Assembly: GCA_040954595.2 (NCBI GenBank)
Contig: CM082576.2
Coordinates: 12,462,001 to 12,526,000, forward strand
DNA: 64,000 nucleotides
From: Balanoglossus misakiensis
Taxonomy: Eukaryota; Hemichordata
Direction of reading: 5' to 3'
Translations under genes and position numbers: made by a program
The notes under the pieces: model-generated
What the model saw: the letters and a program-made list of their open reading frames with translations, nothing else
What the model was told of the DNA's origin: nothing
Database searches by the model: none
Shown: piece by piece, positions 24,001-36,035 of the stretch
Layout of the letters: each line of letters opens with the position of its first letter
Numbering within the stretch: position 1 is the first letter of the stretch

Positions 24001-27000
24001 TCACGTCTCAGGTATGTGTAACTCCTTCAGCATGCCTCCGTTTGTGCGGGAATGGGTCAATATCCTGTTCGACGTGTTACTTTGTTTCTGGGACTTTCTT
24101 GGACAGACTGTTCTCAAACCCCCCACGGTATTGCCATAAGGTGTCATTGACATTCTGAGGGTGACGTATCTAGATAACTGAGAAAAAAAAATCTGGTACT
24201 CAGTTAAACATGACCTACATTTAGAGTCCCGCCTTCTGAAGTTCAGTTGCCTTGAGTCAGCTGAAGGCTGGCGGCCTATCACGTTGCAGCCATCAATCAG
24301 GGCTGGTGTGGTCGTCGTGTGGCAGATCTTTGTGCTGCACGTATCACAAGCTACAATGAGTCATCCTCTTTCAGTTTCACCCCCTTTGCCCGGCCACAGC
24401 TGCTGGCTCACACCTCTTCAGCTGTTTCTGACTAACCTGTGTTTTCACTAAAGCAAAAACTCAATAACCGAAGCTTTCTTGGCTTTTTTTTCTCTGAAAG
24501 TGCACTTGCGCAAATAAGTCAAAAAAATTCTACTAACAGAAAATGCCTGAATGATCAACTTACTTCTAATGTCTCACGTGTGTGATTATGTGTTTGATTG
24601 ATTTTTGGGAAAATGAATCGTTGTAATTTGTACAAACATTCTCAGTTGCCACATACTGCAGTATTTTTGTATTGCACATACTTCAGTGTTAAATGTTCAG
24701 TGTATACTGTGTGCTCACCTTTGTGGGGGATATATTAATCCACCCTTCATGTCATATGATCACTAGTTTATCTTTTCCACTTATTTTATCATGGGGTTTA
24801 ATACTAGGTGTACTTTGGTCTTCACCCATACGTGTCATTATCAACTCCTCAAATCAACTTTTCCCCGAAACTTGGAACTCAAATTTCGTAAACACAATCA
24901 CCAGGTGTTCTTGTGCATGTTTCATAGTTTCCAAGTACTTGTTTTCTTGTCTTCGAACCATGTCTTCATTGTCAGCCTTTCGTTCTGAATGCACTTCAAA
25001 AAACGTTGTAGCATCTTTCCGTTGTAGAGAAAAAAAGACAGGGTTTCTTGTAAATAACCTCACCCACCTCATGTCTAATCAAGTGTTAGGCTGACACAGG
25101 TGTGACCAAGTGTGTGTTTTTTAATATTTAAAACTTAAAAAAAATGAATTGCGAAATGTTTAATATTGCCTGATAAATGTGAAAAAAAAAACAATTATAG
25201 CATTTTGTACTGATACTGTTCATTGTATTCCATATATTGTCACATGTGCCATTTTTTGTGTATTCAGAGTTTCGATCTGTGCCTAGGTCACAGAGTCTTT
25301 GCCAGGGCCCTAAACATGATGAAGATGACAATCTTTGGAGATAATTTCAGGGTGTGTCCATATTAAACTTTGCCTACTCCCGGGCCAAAACAATCAAACG
25401 CCACCTTCCAAATTCTGACTAAATTAAAATAACAATGGTCAAGATAACCACATATGCTATCCACTGATGCTGATATGTGTAGTGTTTCAGTGGCAACAGC
25501 CAGTCTTCATGATTGTCTTTCCAAATCCTGCAGACTACATCTAATACCTTGCCGTACTTGTGTTTTCCCTCTGCAATCTGATCTACGGTACTCGTAAATT
25601 TCCCAGATAAATGGACATTTCAGCCTACAATTCAAATTTTAGTGGTCCAACAGAGATGAGCAGTAATTTAACTCTGAAATTTCAGTGGAAATTAGGAACA
25701 TTCTTCTTTTGACATTAAGCAAGGTACACACCCCCTAATAAAACATCCAGGGGTTTAGTCGAGACCCTTAATAAGCCAAGTACTCAGTCGTAGCGTTTTA
25801 TGCCATTAAGGTCATCTGTATAGTAGACGTCTTCCAAGCATCAAAAATCACATATTAATTATTTTTTTTAAAAAAAATAGTTTTAATTATGGTCCTTGTG
25901 AATTCGTATAATTCTCAAAAGCCAAACAGTCTTCCGTGATTACCTTAAGGTTGCATTTTACCTTTAATACAAAAAACGAGTTATTAACTGCAGAAAGCCA
26001 GGGACCATTCCAAAGCAAATTGCTCCAACCTTTAAGCCCTATGAATGATACATTATTTAAAAAGAAATGTCGCTTATTGCCCTGGCTCAGGTTTCCCTTG
26101 ACATTAACCAGATACAAGGTATCCGATGGTATCAGATACAGAATTGATGTTTTACATTATTAAGCCTGGCATGGCCAAGCCAGACTGTTTTCTTAGTTTT
26201 AATGTAATTGCATTGTGCATTGAAATTATAATGAATCATTACAGGCTGATTTTCAAACCACATTGATTATAACCTTTTTTGCTAGTATTGTATTACTGAG
26301 TATAAAAATGTCAAACTCATAAGATTGGCAAAAACAAAATTTTCCTGGAAGAAAATTAGCTTGATAGAGATCATTCTTCAACGTATGTCTGTGAAGTGTG
26401 TGGAATCAGTGTACAGTATGGACAAAATTCACTATATGTTATAGGGTGACCGTTTGACTTGACCGTTTTTGTCTTAAAAATCAATGGGTCTCTTTGGCTG
26501 TTTGTGTATGCTCAATCTGGCCATAGAGGGCGTTGTTTCAATGAGATATTACACTGCAAGTCGTTGAATGTTTGTATAATTTAGAGCAATATTCGAGAAA
26601 AAAAATTGTGGTTCTCCTCACTGTTTGATAATTTAGAAGAATTGATGTTGAAGGGAGATGCATTGTAAGTAAGTATTTATCCAAAACTTTTATTACAAAT
26701 AATGTAATGGAAAGAAAATACAGAAAAGAGCAGTTGTAATGAAAAGAAAATACGGAAAAGGGGATTTTTTTACTGTGTGTACCAATATTGATTAATAGCA
26801 GAAATAGAATAAGATGGAATAATTCAAATTCTCATGGGAACATTCCTAAATTTTTTTTAATAAAAATTGTTTATTCTTATTATTTTCTCCTACTTGATGA
26901 AATAAAACCTCATGATTTAGCGCATAAGAATTTGTTTGAAATAGACAAACTAGTCAGAAGACGCATTATTTCTGTCCGGGATTGGATAGCAAATGAGTCT

Positions 27001-30000
27001 GGGTAACAAATGTATTCTTAATATATTAATTTTACTTTGAGGTGTTATTTCCCGAATCTGAGGAAAATGACCAAAAAATATGATGGTAGCGATTTGATTA
27101 TGTTTGAAGGTATCTCATGATTCTGTTTCATAGGATGAATATTTGTCGATTTCATGATGATGAAATGATAAAATAAAGTAAAGTGAGGGCAGTGTTCTCA
27201 TTGTCCAGTAACCTAATTTTCAGTGGAGAAACAGTGAACATGTAGGTCTTCATGTGAGACAAAAGAGACAAGTATATGGATAAAAAGTGTCCTGTTGAGC
27301 TTGAACCCTGTAAACTAGAAGTGATTGTGCGTGTCGTTTGTGTGATCAAATTTTGTGTTAAATAAAATCTGGAACGTCCCATCACAAACTGCATTTTCGT
27401 TGTCACGAATCCCACCATCCATTTCAACGTTCAAAATACCATGTCATAGCTACCCAGCTATTTATCACCTGTTGATTATGATTGAACATATCAAAAGCAG
27501 GAACTCATTTTCAGCGTGGAGTATTTCTCAATACAAAAGTGTACATTCTCGGAATCAAGTGTGAATGTGTCAAGGTTTTTCTGTTTCATTTCGTGTCGGA
27601 CACGAGTCGTTTCTACCCGACACAACTATTCTGCCCCCCAAAATGCTGAGTGGGCCGACAGCCGCCTGGGGGTGTGGCAGAATCGTTTTATGTCCTCTCT
27701 CTGTCTACGTGAGCTTTTGTCTGACAACAAAATGATGTCATAGTCATGCACTGTGTGAACTACATTTGTGGAAAAAAATTTCATTTATGTCATTAAAATT
27801 TGTGCTTTTTAATTAATTCACACACCTACATATTATCCCGAATTAATTTACTCCCATATAAAATGATCTAATTAGAAATGTAGTTTTAGAAAGAAATCTT
27901 TTGTTTCTTTCAGACCACAGAATGAATTATTTCCGCTCTGATACAAAAGTAACAAAATGCCAGTGAATTCTGTTCGGCTCACAGTATAAGCGACAAGCTT
28001 TGTGGTGAAAATAATCTTATTTCATATTTGTGAAATCTGCATTTGTGTAAAAGCAAGAGGTGCATGCATGCAGCGTCTAGCTGTGTAACTCAGACTTTGT
28101 TCCTTGTTTTATATTTAAACGTAGGAAGCTTTACCCCAAGTGGAGTTCGATTGGAGCAGCAGTGGCCTCATAAACCCGTTAGATGGTAAGCCCTATGTGC
28201 AATAATCATTCTGTCACTCTTTTATAAATTATACCATTGCCTCATTAAAACCCACTGGGTCAGGTAGAAATTGACCCACCATGGTGCCGTACCCTTGAAA
28301 TCAAGTGTGCATTTCTGAGAAAGTGACTGGGTGATTTGGAGGGGAGGGTGGGGGGATTCATGTTGTGTAGATTATATTTGTTCGTGCCCGAACGCACGCC
28401 ATACTGTATACTTTCATTATTTGGGCGCCGAGATAATGAAGATTTAAATCTAGAAATTGTCTCGCTCATTTTTGTCTCATTTGCAACATTTCCGTCTTCC
28501 TTGAAAAGGCAGAGAATACAGTTCTCGCATAGCTGTCATTAATTAATGCCATTTTCTTGTTGCTGTATAAACACACGAGACATTCAAAGCATAGTCTTAG
28601 ACTGTCCATTACATCGATGTGTTATCTTTCTCCATTGAGGGACAAAATCGCTCTCTTTTGAAGTTTTTTTCTTTTTTAAATTATCAAAACCAATGCCATC
28701 TTGTTTGGAATCATTGAATGTGCAAAGGCCGACTCCGAACGCCGTTGTCAGTACGTGTCCGGGTGAACGTCGCAAATTATCTCCTAGCATCTCCGCGGTT
28801 CAAGGCGTGTCAGGCCATCATCAGTCTTTTGAAACGGTTGCTGTGGCAACAGCCAACCAACTGGCAACATCACTGTCAGAGAGGCTAGGTGCTCTCTCGT
28901 TGCATTCCAGAGAAAGCCACATCAAAGAATATGCCACATACATACGATTATGAACCTTTTGGATCGGTCTGTAGTTTGCATTTTATTCGCCACTGCTTGC
29001 GTGAAATCATCGCTCAGTGTTTGAATGTTACCATGCGATCAAATTCTCTGTAAATCTCAGTTGTGAGCGGCATAAATTTAGGTCATACTATGCTAATGTT
29101 CATCTGCCATGTCTACAAACAAGCTTTGAAGTAAATACCAACACATCATATTCGCAAAAGATAAGAAGCATTTCGCATTAGACAACAAAAGTATAAAATC
29201 TTTAAAAGATAGCGACCTTGTCCCTCACAGGCTATCACTTACAATAAAAACCCAGCCAATTTCTTGCAGACTTCATAGTTGTAGAACCACGCTTCCTAGG
29301 ATCTTCTCCCTCAAATCTTCATTAACACATCATCTATATATTTCTCTTCACCTCATCTTTGTAACTGTATACCGCAGCCAACAGTCTAAATTTGGACTTC
29401 TTTGTGACTGAAACTTCTTCCACCAAAAAGACTAACACCAAGAGCAAGTCAGGTAATTTTTTTCCCCGTTTATATATTCATCGCTTGCCTGCTAGTCTAT
29501 TTCCTTCTTCCTTTTAGTTTACTGCTGTGTTTTTAAGGGTTTTTCTCCAAGAGAAATAGCATTTCCTGAATATTGGCAGTGTAAAATATATAGTTGTGTT
29601 TAGTTCCTGGGTGTAAATTATCATGCATTAGAGCCAGTAGTTGAATTAAGGTACATTTTGATATTTTGTGTTGTATACATGTTTGTTCAACGTTGCCGTT
29701 TGAACGTTGCTATGCTGAACCTTACAAGCCCACTTTTCTGTGAAGAGTTCCAACCTCGATAATTCGAAGAAAAAAATCAGTTTAGATCAACATTGCGGCG
29801 AAAGGGGGCGTAGAAGTAGAACTGTACTTTTAAATCTAGAAAGTGTTCAGCTGTTATCATACTGTGTCATTATCAGTAAAATGATCATTCCAGACTTCAG
29901 CTGACTAAGGCTCTCTGTCCTAATGTCGAAAGATTCTGGGATCAAAGTTCACTTTTCAGCGTTCTGAGGGGTTATTAATATCAAGACAAACAGACTTTTC

Positions 30001-33000
30001 GTGACACATATGCTTATTCGGGAACATTAGCAAATCTTTCCTAAATATGGCAACAGAAAAATTTGAACTCCATGAAAGATGATGAAATAAAAGAAAAACC
30101 ACACCGAGATTACTCACGACCATTTGAGTTCCTGCTAGAAGCAGGAAAAGTGTGTAATTCTGTTGGTCAGCTGAAGTGTGTGTATGATTTATTTTCTGAT
30201 TAAAGAGATTGTATGTGTGAGTGAACTGAGTGGAACTTTCTTTTCCTCTTTTTGTGTCTCGTATTTCACACCAATAGTTCCATTCATGAATAAAATTTAT
30301 CCTCAAATTTATTCAGTGACCTATTTTTTTCTGGTGATTGTAAAAAATTACCTCCAAGCCCATGTTGCATTGTGCAGAAGTTACCAGAATTTTGTCTGGA
30401 TGTGTAGTATATTGCAGTGTTGAAAATTGTAGCTGCTGAAAAATTAATATCATAGATATGAATGTCCATGCAAGGTAGCATTTAAACTTAGTCTTTAGTT
30501 AGACATGCTCAATTGATCAAGTTGCTAGCGAGATTTAATTTTAGATTTCCTGGAGTGTGAAGTAATGTTTTTTTGTTTCAGGAAGTTTTAGGATGTAGGC
30601 TTTTTTTATTATAAAAATAATTGCATGATCCTAGTGCTTTATAATTAACATTCTGTTTTTCATTGCTTCATTTTTGCTGTTATAGAGTTTTTTAAATTCT
30701 ATTGTTAGTGAATGACCTGCATGTTCTGCTTGCACACTGTAGCATGCCGTACACACTAGTACAGTGCCGGTGTTTGCTGTGCCATGTTTTGGTTCTCCGC
30801 TGACACGACTTTTGGGGGATAATTTTGTTCACGATCTGTGTCTCTTCCTCCTGGAACTTGTGTTCTTCCTCCTCCCCCCTCCACTTCTTCGATCTCTTCT
30901 TCCATACAACTGCTGGCCTTCTCATAGGATGGTGGTGGTAGTGCCCTCACAGGTACGTCGTAACAAGTCAACAGTGATCATTCCTAGTCCTAGAAATTCG
31001 AAATTGTGCCGGAAAATTGCAAATCTTGCAAAATGCTAAAATGTTGCATTTACCAGAAGAAAAGATACATTGCAAGGCAGATTTGGTCAGAAAAAATCTA
31101 GTCCGCTTTTTGTAACGGCCATAAATTAGAGCCTGCTCATTAATACATTCCACCACCATCCATGAACCCCCCCCCCCCCAAAAAAAAAGAGTTCCCAGGG
31201 CTTGAAAATACCAAACCAGATTTATTTAAACAATGAGAGATATGGAGGTTCAAACCTCAGCAGCCTAAGAGTCAGCCAGGTACAATATGCTAATTTATTA
31301 AAGACACCCCTTAACTTAGTGGACATAAATCCATGCTTCATGGAATTTCTATTATTTTTTTCAAGTCCTGTTCATTCACTGCAGCATGTATCAAGTAGTG
31401 TGCCCTGTTGCCCCCACGCCCTGTAAATTGATACATAGACATTTTAATTAATGTCCAAAATGCTGCTATCTGGCATGTCGTATAAATCAGAGGGTCATAA
31501 ATTGATCCAAACTGCTCTCCCTTCATTCTGAGAACTTGTATACTGAAATTATCCTTTATTGTATGACACGACAGTGAATCCAAGCAAGTATAATATAGCA
31601 ATTGAATGCAGGAAATGTTCAACTTTAAAGACAACACTGAAGGATTCAAATTGCTAGGCAACATTTTCAGAGAATTTTTCCAAATCAATGTCGATTTTCT
31701 GCGAATGGTAATGAAATAGGACAATAGACAAACAGAGTCTGGATATTCGTGTCATTGGGTGATGTCCCAGATATGCAAATGTGCACCAAATTTTGTGAAA
31801 TTTATCATAGTTCGCAAAATAACCTAGCCATGGTTTTTGATATGATGATGAATATCCACTCTGTCATTTATGTAAATTTTGAGGGGGGGGGGGGTATGTA
31901 TCTGTTAAAATATTCAAATTTTCAGAAAAGTATGCTTATCTTTCTTTATTCAATTCAGTGATTTGAATCATTTTTTAGAAATTGGCAAAATGGGTTTAAA
32001 ATTACAAAATTTGAGAGGTTTGAATAGGAAGAGCCAAAAATCCACAGAAAAACATCCGAACAGTAAGATTTGGCACAATCAGTAGTGTACATGTTTGTTT
32101 GGAATCTTGCCAATGATGTCAACCGACATCCACTCCTTCGGTATTGCTAATTCATGGTGCAGTGGAATTTCAGTCCATTTCTACACCGTCGGTAATCCCT
32201 ATATAATTTACACAATTTCAGTTCTTTAGTGAATTCCAATGGTTGGACAATGCAGAAAATTTTCCCTTTAAATCGAACAACATTCTCATTTTGAGAGACG
32301 CGTGCACTCATTGCCAGAAGTCAGCTGTCATGATTGTGAAATTGTCTGCAGTCATCAACCATTGCTGTATCAGATGGTTGAAACTGAAACTAATTTCAGA
32401 ATCATAAGCAGGCTTTTCTAAGAACACATCCCTCAGAAGGGAAAAAAATCGAAACTGAATGCCCTGTTTATCATTGACGATCATAATTAAATATTTGTGA
32501 AGCGTCCGTCGGTGGTGCAGGGCGTTTGGAGAAATGGAAACATGCTGCAGTGACCAAATAAATGTGTCATACCCCAGATCTGTCATTTCAAGTGGGCTGG
32601 CTTTTAGTTTTAGGCTTCATCATCATGAAATCTGTTTTGTCAATTAGTCATCGATATGTCACATTTCATTTTCAATAAATTGGCCGACATACAATTTGGT
32701 GTACACATACCATGGCACTCCTATGAAAACTAGAAGCTTTGGTATGAAATTTTATATGGAAAATCACCTAATGTGATTTATTTTGCTCGGAGCTTTTTTG
32801 TTCAAGTTAGATTTATTCTCACATGTGTCACTGTCCTTGTTATTGTAGATTTTGTTTGTTTTCTTGCATGAGGGCAGGGATCATTTCAGGTGCAATATAA
32901 GCTTTTACTGAAATGACACTGGATTTCCATTTCACAAAATGTAGACATGTTCTCTTTGCACAAGATATGTGCCAATTTCATAACGCTTTCTGGAGTAGAA

Positions 33001-33537
33001 CAAGAAACAGGAGTTGATTCATGAGAGGAAATACTTAAAAAAATAGTCAAAAGTGCCTGGGGCTTTAATCATTGTACCATAGAATTGTGTTTCTTACAAT
33101 GTGCCCACAGTTTCTGTGCTGACTGATTGCTGACCGTTTTCTTTCGAGTCAATCTGCTGTACATGTACTTGCCACAATTCCACAAGCTAAATATAGCAAC
33201 AGTAAACGCTACTTCCAAAAGCCATGATTCCATATAATTTTTGTCTTGTGTTTTTTTTTCTCGCCCCGCAGTGTACGATGACGAACTGTTGGGACTCGAG
33301 ATAGAGCCCATGCCGATGCCGGCCAGGAAACCAACCAGCAAGCCGTTTGCCGATCTCCTGGCCAAGATGAACACTGCCACCTCCATGGTCAAGAAGCGCG
33401 GCCAACGAGACGCCAGTCTGACGGACGAGGCCGCCAAAATACTCGACGGTCTCCCCAACCTGGATTTCATGCACGCTAAGGTTTTGATGTTTCCCATGAA
33501 GTCGTCCAGCAGTAGTGGCAGCCTGAGTTCGACCTAA
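19221..33537 (+). CDS. AFTPH: Aftiphilin, clathrin/AP adaptor accessory protein (7 coding exons, 889 aa)
   Basis: Coding exons, all with GT-AG borders and matching phases: 19221-21032, 22476-22654, 23294-23426, 23868-24011, 28125-28185, 29378-29452, 33272-33537 (TAA). Aftiphilin acts at the trans-Golgi network and endosomes, binding clathrin and the AP-1 gamma-ear and AP-2 appendages. The start is supported by the N-terminal SSSPPP followed by an acidic run and FGNF, the same order as in vertebrate aftiphilin. Residues 1-604 are acidic, low complexity and carry about twelve FGxF motifs (several DDFGxF), the gamma-ear ligand type, plus FADF variants. The C-terminal 285 aa, from PFAANKIQ, are the conserved part: W-N-N-L, QW, SLGIDTRNI, FDWSSSGLINPLD, LNLDFF, and finally GLPNLDFMHAKVLMFP. 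The length is close to the roughly 940 aa of vertebrate orthologues. Small alternative exons could be missed. Confidence 0.95.
21033..22475 (+). other. AFTPH: AFTPH intron 2
   Basis: GTATGT to TCTGCAG. AT-rich, with many ACATGTA-type palindromes (for example near 22010-22030 and 22185-22205). No exon seen. Confidence 0.85.
22476..22654 (+). CDS. AFTPH: AFTPH exon 3: start of conserved C-terminal region
   Basis: Starts in phase 0 after TCTGCAG and ends AAAA|GTGAGT, leaving 2 nt for the next exon. It encodes PFAANKIQRVFAMCFPEV and a following amphipathic stretch (PDLVIELLIDCVGKV). This is the beginning of the aftiphilin clathrin-binding region. Confidence 0.92.
22655..23293 (+). other. AFTPH: AFTPH intron 3
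   Basis: GTGAGT to AACAACAG, 639 nt. Nothing else seen. Confidence 0.85.
23294..23426 (+). CDS. AFTPH: AFTPH exon 4
   Basis: Completes the split Lys codon, then encodes EEQDLNVWNNLKDVDTTNAL and, after TYQWGGSS, the strongly conserved SLGIDTRNI. Donor ATT|GTAAGT, phase 0. Confidence 0.93.
23427..23867 (+). other. AFTPH: AFTPH intron 4
   Basis: GTAAGT to a long T-rich tract ending CGCGCAG, 441 nt. Nothing else seen. Confidence 0.85.
23868..24011 (+). CDS. AFTPH: AFTPH exon 5
   Basis: 48 codons, phase 0 on both sides. Encodes LMAKKPSSSVPIFAANLTML followed by a charged, poorly conserved linker rich in Glu and Lys. The open frame runs on into the intron, but CAG|GTATGT is a good donor. Confidence 0.92.
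24012..28124 (+). other. AFTPH: AFTPH intron 5 (4.1 kb)
   Basis: GTATGT to AACGTAG. No additional exon is convincing. Open frames such as the 133-codon one at 24693-25094 look like chance. CpG is sparse (7 in 26161-26760 by hand count), as expected for a methylated gene body. Confidence 0.75.
28125..28185 (+). CDS. AFTPH: AFTPH exon 6 (61-nt microexon)
   Basis: Encodes EALPQVEFDWSSSGLINPLD and one extra base. FDWSSSGL-NPLD is a signature of aftiphilin. Donor GATG|GTAAGC. Far too short to be found without homology. Confidence 0.93.
28186..29377 (+). other. AFTPH: AFTPH intron 6
   Basis: GTAAGC to ATACCGCAG. It contains an 86-codon open frame (28693-28953) in a CpG-richer patch, without visible homology or clear splice sites. 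I treat it as non-coding. Confidence 0.75.
29378..29452 (+). CDS. AFTPH: AFTPH exon 7 (75 nt)
   Basis: Completes the Ala codon, then NSLNLDFFVTETSSTKKTNT and KSKS. LNLDFF corresponds to the conserved LDFF in vertebrate aftiphilin. Donor TCAG|GTAATT, phase 1. Confidence 0.9.
29453..33271 (+). other. AFTPH: AFTPH intron 7 (3.8 kb)
   Basis: GTAATT to CGCCCCGCAG. It holds poly-C/poly-A at 31167-31188 and poly-G at 31882-31894. A pyrimidine-rich, CpG-containing patch near 30740-30960 is not convincingly exonic. Confidence 0.75.
33272..33537 (+). CDS. AFTPH: AFTPH terminal coding exon
   Basis: 87 codons plus TAA. Encodes VYDDELLGLEIEP, then a helical stretch (FADLLAKMN) and the hallmark C-terminus DEAAKILDGLPNLDFMHAKV followed by LMFP and a Ser-rich end. 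GC-rich compared with its introns. Confidence 0.95.
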
Positions 33538-34340
33538 AAGTTGGCTGTCGTCAAAAGTTGACCGTCTCTTGTAATACACTTGGGGCCACGCCTGTCGTCT
33601 TTTATCACCCAGATGCTCTGCCCTGACCCCTGTGTAACAACTGAACTCCAGAACCCTGTGTCTGCCGCCGTTCTCGATTGTCATATAAAATACACTGAAA
33701 AGAAATGAAAGTTGGAAACCGCTTCTTGGCTCACAATTTTTTGTGAACCTTATTTTTAAGCGGGAATCCAGTTTTCACCATCATTCCTTCTTTGAGTCCA
33801 ATACTTGTGTGTAATCCCTGAAATGAATTTGTAAATACAGTTTAATCCAAGATGATTTTCATCCTCCCCTCTCTCTTTCACAGTGGCATACCCGTATTTA
33901 CTAGTATGTACAGTGTGAAATATTATAGCATATGTCATTTTTTTCATCAGTTGATACTAACAGTAATTTTTATCTAATTTGGATGCCAGAAATCTACCCC
34001 GGTCTAATTTTCTGTCTGTATAGTTTGGTCCGTTATGTGTGGTACTAGTATTTATCATTTGTGGATCAGAAATTTCAACCTGTGATGGAACTGATAGAAT
34101 GTTCATTTCAGTTTTTAATGAAAACAATGATTCAGCTCTGTCTGGAGATAATATGCCAGTGCATTGAAGCGAGCATGAAGAAAAACACAAGGATAGACTC
34201 CTCTTCTCCATTAAATGTACTTGTACATTTACCAAAAACATATCAACGTGGTAGCGGCTACCAAGAGACCATTATTTACAATCTTACAGGTCTGGAGGAT
34301 AATCGTCCTTCACAACAAATAAAAGTAAACTTATAAAAAC
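33538..34340 (+). other. AFTPH: AFTPH 3' UTR with poly(A) signal
   Basis: The first AATAAA after the stop is at 34318-34323, predicting a 3' UTR of about 0.8 kb. No earlier canonical hexamer was seen. Confidence 0.6.
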
Positions 34341-35974
34341 CAGAGAAAAGAACATTATTATGTTAATCTCCACAAGCTTTGTTGGAATTAGAAATTTAAT
34401 TGGAGTCAGTGCTGAAGTCAGCAGTGAGATGATGCATGTGTGTGCTTAATATTGACTGGTCACATTGAGTAATTCCTGTTAGTTAGCAGGCAATGTTAGC
34501 GATCTTATGAAATAGCTATGTTGACACACGATTAGCAATCACCTTGGGAAAAAAATGTACTGGTAATAAAAAAAATCATGGCGATTTTAAAATTGCTGTA
34601 TGTAGTCCATATAGTCAACATGTATGTCGTGTTCAACTGGTGCAATGTGCAATTTTTTTTTTCTTTTAAATATTTTAAATAACTGCTCCACGGCTGTAGC
34701 AAATAGCAGTTGCTGTTAATTGTCAAATACTCCTGTATAAATTAGGGGTTAGAAAAAAGTCTTGAGACAATTCCTGTATAATTTGTAAATACCAAACATG
34801 AGATACTCAGAAGTTACTATTAAAATGAAATTTTCTTTTTGATCCATAACAGTGGTGTGAATAGAACCTATGTGTAAAGCATTGATTAACTCTGCTTCGC
34901 GAAGTTGTCATTGTAGTTGTTATGGTGTTTTGTTTAAATTTAAACAAGAATACAGGAAAATATCGCACAAAAATAAAGCAAGAAAACCGAGACAAGTTGC
35001 CTGCATGTTTTCTGCGTATGAGAAGGTATACTTTTTGAATTTCACATTGCCATATCTCTGAACTCATCACCTGTTTTCACATGGGGATGTATTATCACAG
35101 GGAGACTGAATACTTATGTCAATGGAAATAATTTTGAATATTTTAAGAAATGGGTGTTTTAGTGCTTAAATTGCCAATGGCATCATGTAGCTTTAATTAT
35201 GTGTTATAAAAGTGCTTGACATCTGAACAGAAATCCTTCTTGTCTTCTTTAATTCGAAAGGGACAGAGTTACCGGTACTGTCTTTTAACATTCTGGGGCG
35301 GTGTGTTATACACCAACAGACATCAATATCACCCACTCTGCTCGTCCATGAGTTGTACGAGATGACCAGAATGAGAACTCCTACACATCAATTTTTTTAT
35401 TGAGATCTTCGTGATTCTGGTGATTAGAATGTACTAATGCTCTGCTGAATATTATAATTATTTGATCATTAATGATTTATTATCACACGCCTTCAGGTTT
35501 CTTCTTATTATTATAACTTGTGATACTCTCAACAACACAACTGAACAGTACCCATTCTGTGACATATCCCCCCTGGGGTCTGGTAGCTCCACCAAGGAGG
35601 GAGTTCTCTGCAGGGGGCCAGGGGAGCCTACACTATGTAATGACTAGATGCATTGCTCAAGTTCTGTGTGGGAGGGTACATGTACTGGCCTTCAGGTTGT
35701 CGTGATCTCAAGCCAACTGCTTGAGTTTAATTGGTAGGCCAATCCAGTGTAATAGACTGTAAGACCTACTGCATGAGTTCTCTTTAGGGATAGACGACAC
35801 AATGTAATGATACCTGGACTCTATGTAGCATTCTCTCTATTGGTGGGGGGTGGGGTGTAGGTGGGTGAAACATATAGGCCTTCATAATGATTTTAGACCC
35901 ACTGCTAGCTGGACCCAGGCTTGGGGTGTTTACTTCATCCAATTAAAACCCACACAGCAAACCAGTCTTTTCCA

Positions 35975-36035
35975 TGATGTCATTGACATCATCAACATAA
36001 TTTATTCATCAGTGATGTCACAGACGTCATCAACA
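35975..36035. repeat. Two-copy 23-bp repeat with internal symmetry
   Basis: Units at 35975-35997 and 36013-36035 differ at three positions. Both begin TGATGTCA. In the first, TGATGTCA-T-TGACATCA is a perfect inverted repeat. Confidence 0.75.

Noticed and set aside
24693-25094. 133-codon open frame inside AFTPH intron 5
   Set aside because: Ser/Phe/Leu-rich with no domain and low CpG; looks like chance in an intron.
28693-28953. 86-codon frame in AFTPH intron 6 as an extra exon
   Set aside because: The flanking exons already join in phase with the conserved order FDWSSSGL-NPLD then LNLDFF; no matching splice sites found.
30955-30970. rRNA-like string GTACGTCGTAACAAG
   Set aside because: Only about 15 bases match the end of small-subunit rRNA; the surroundings do not, so it is coincidence.
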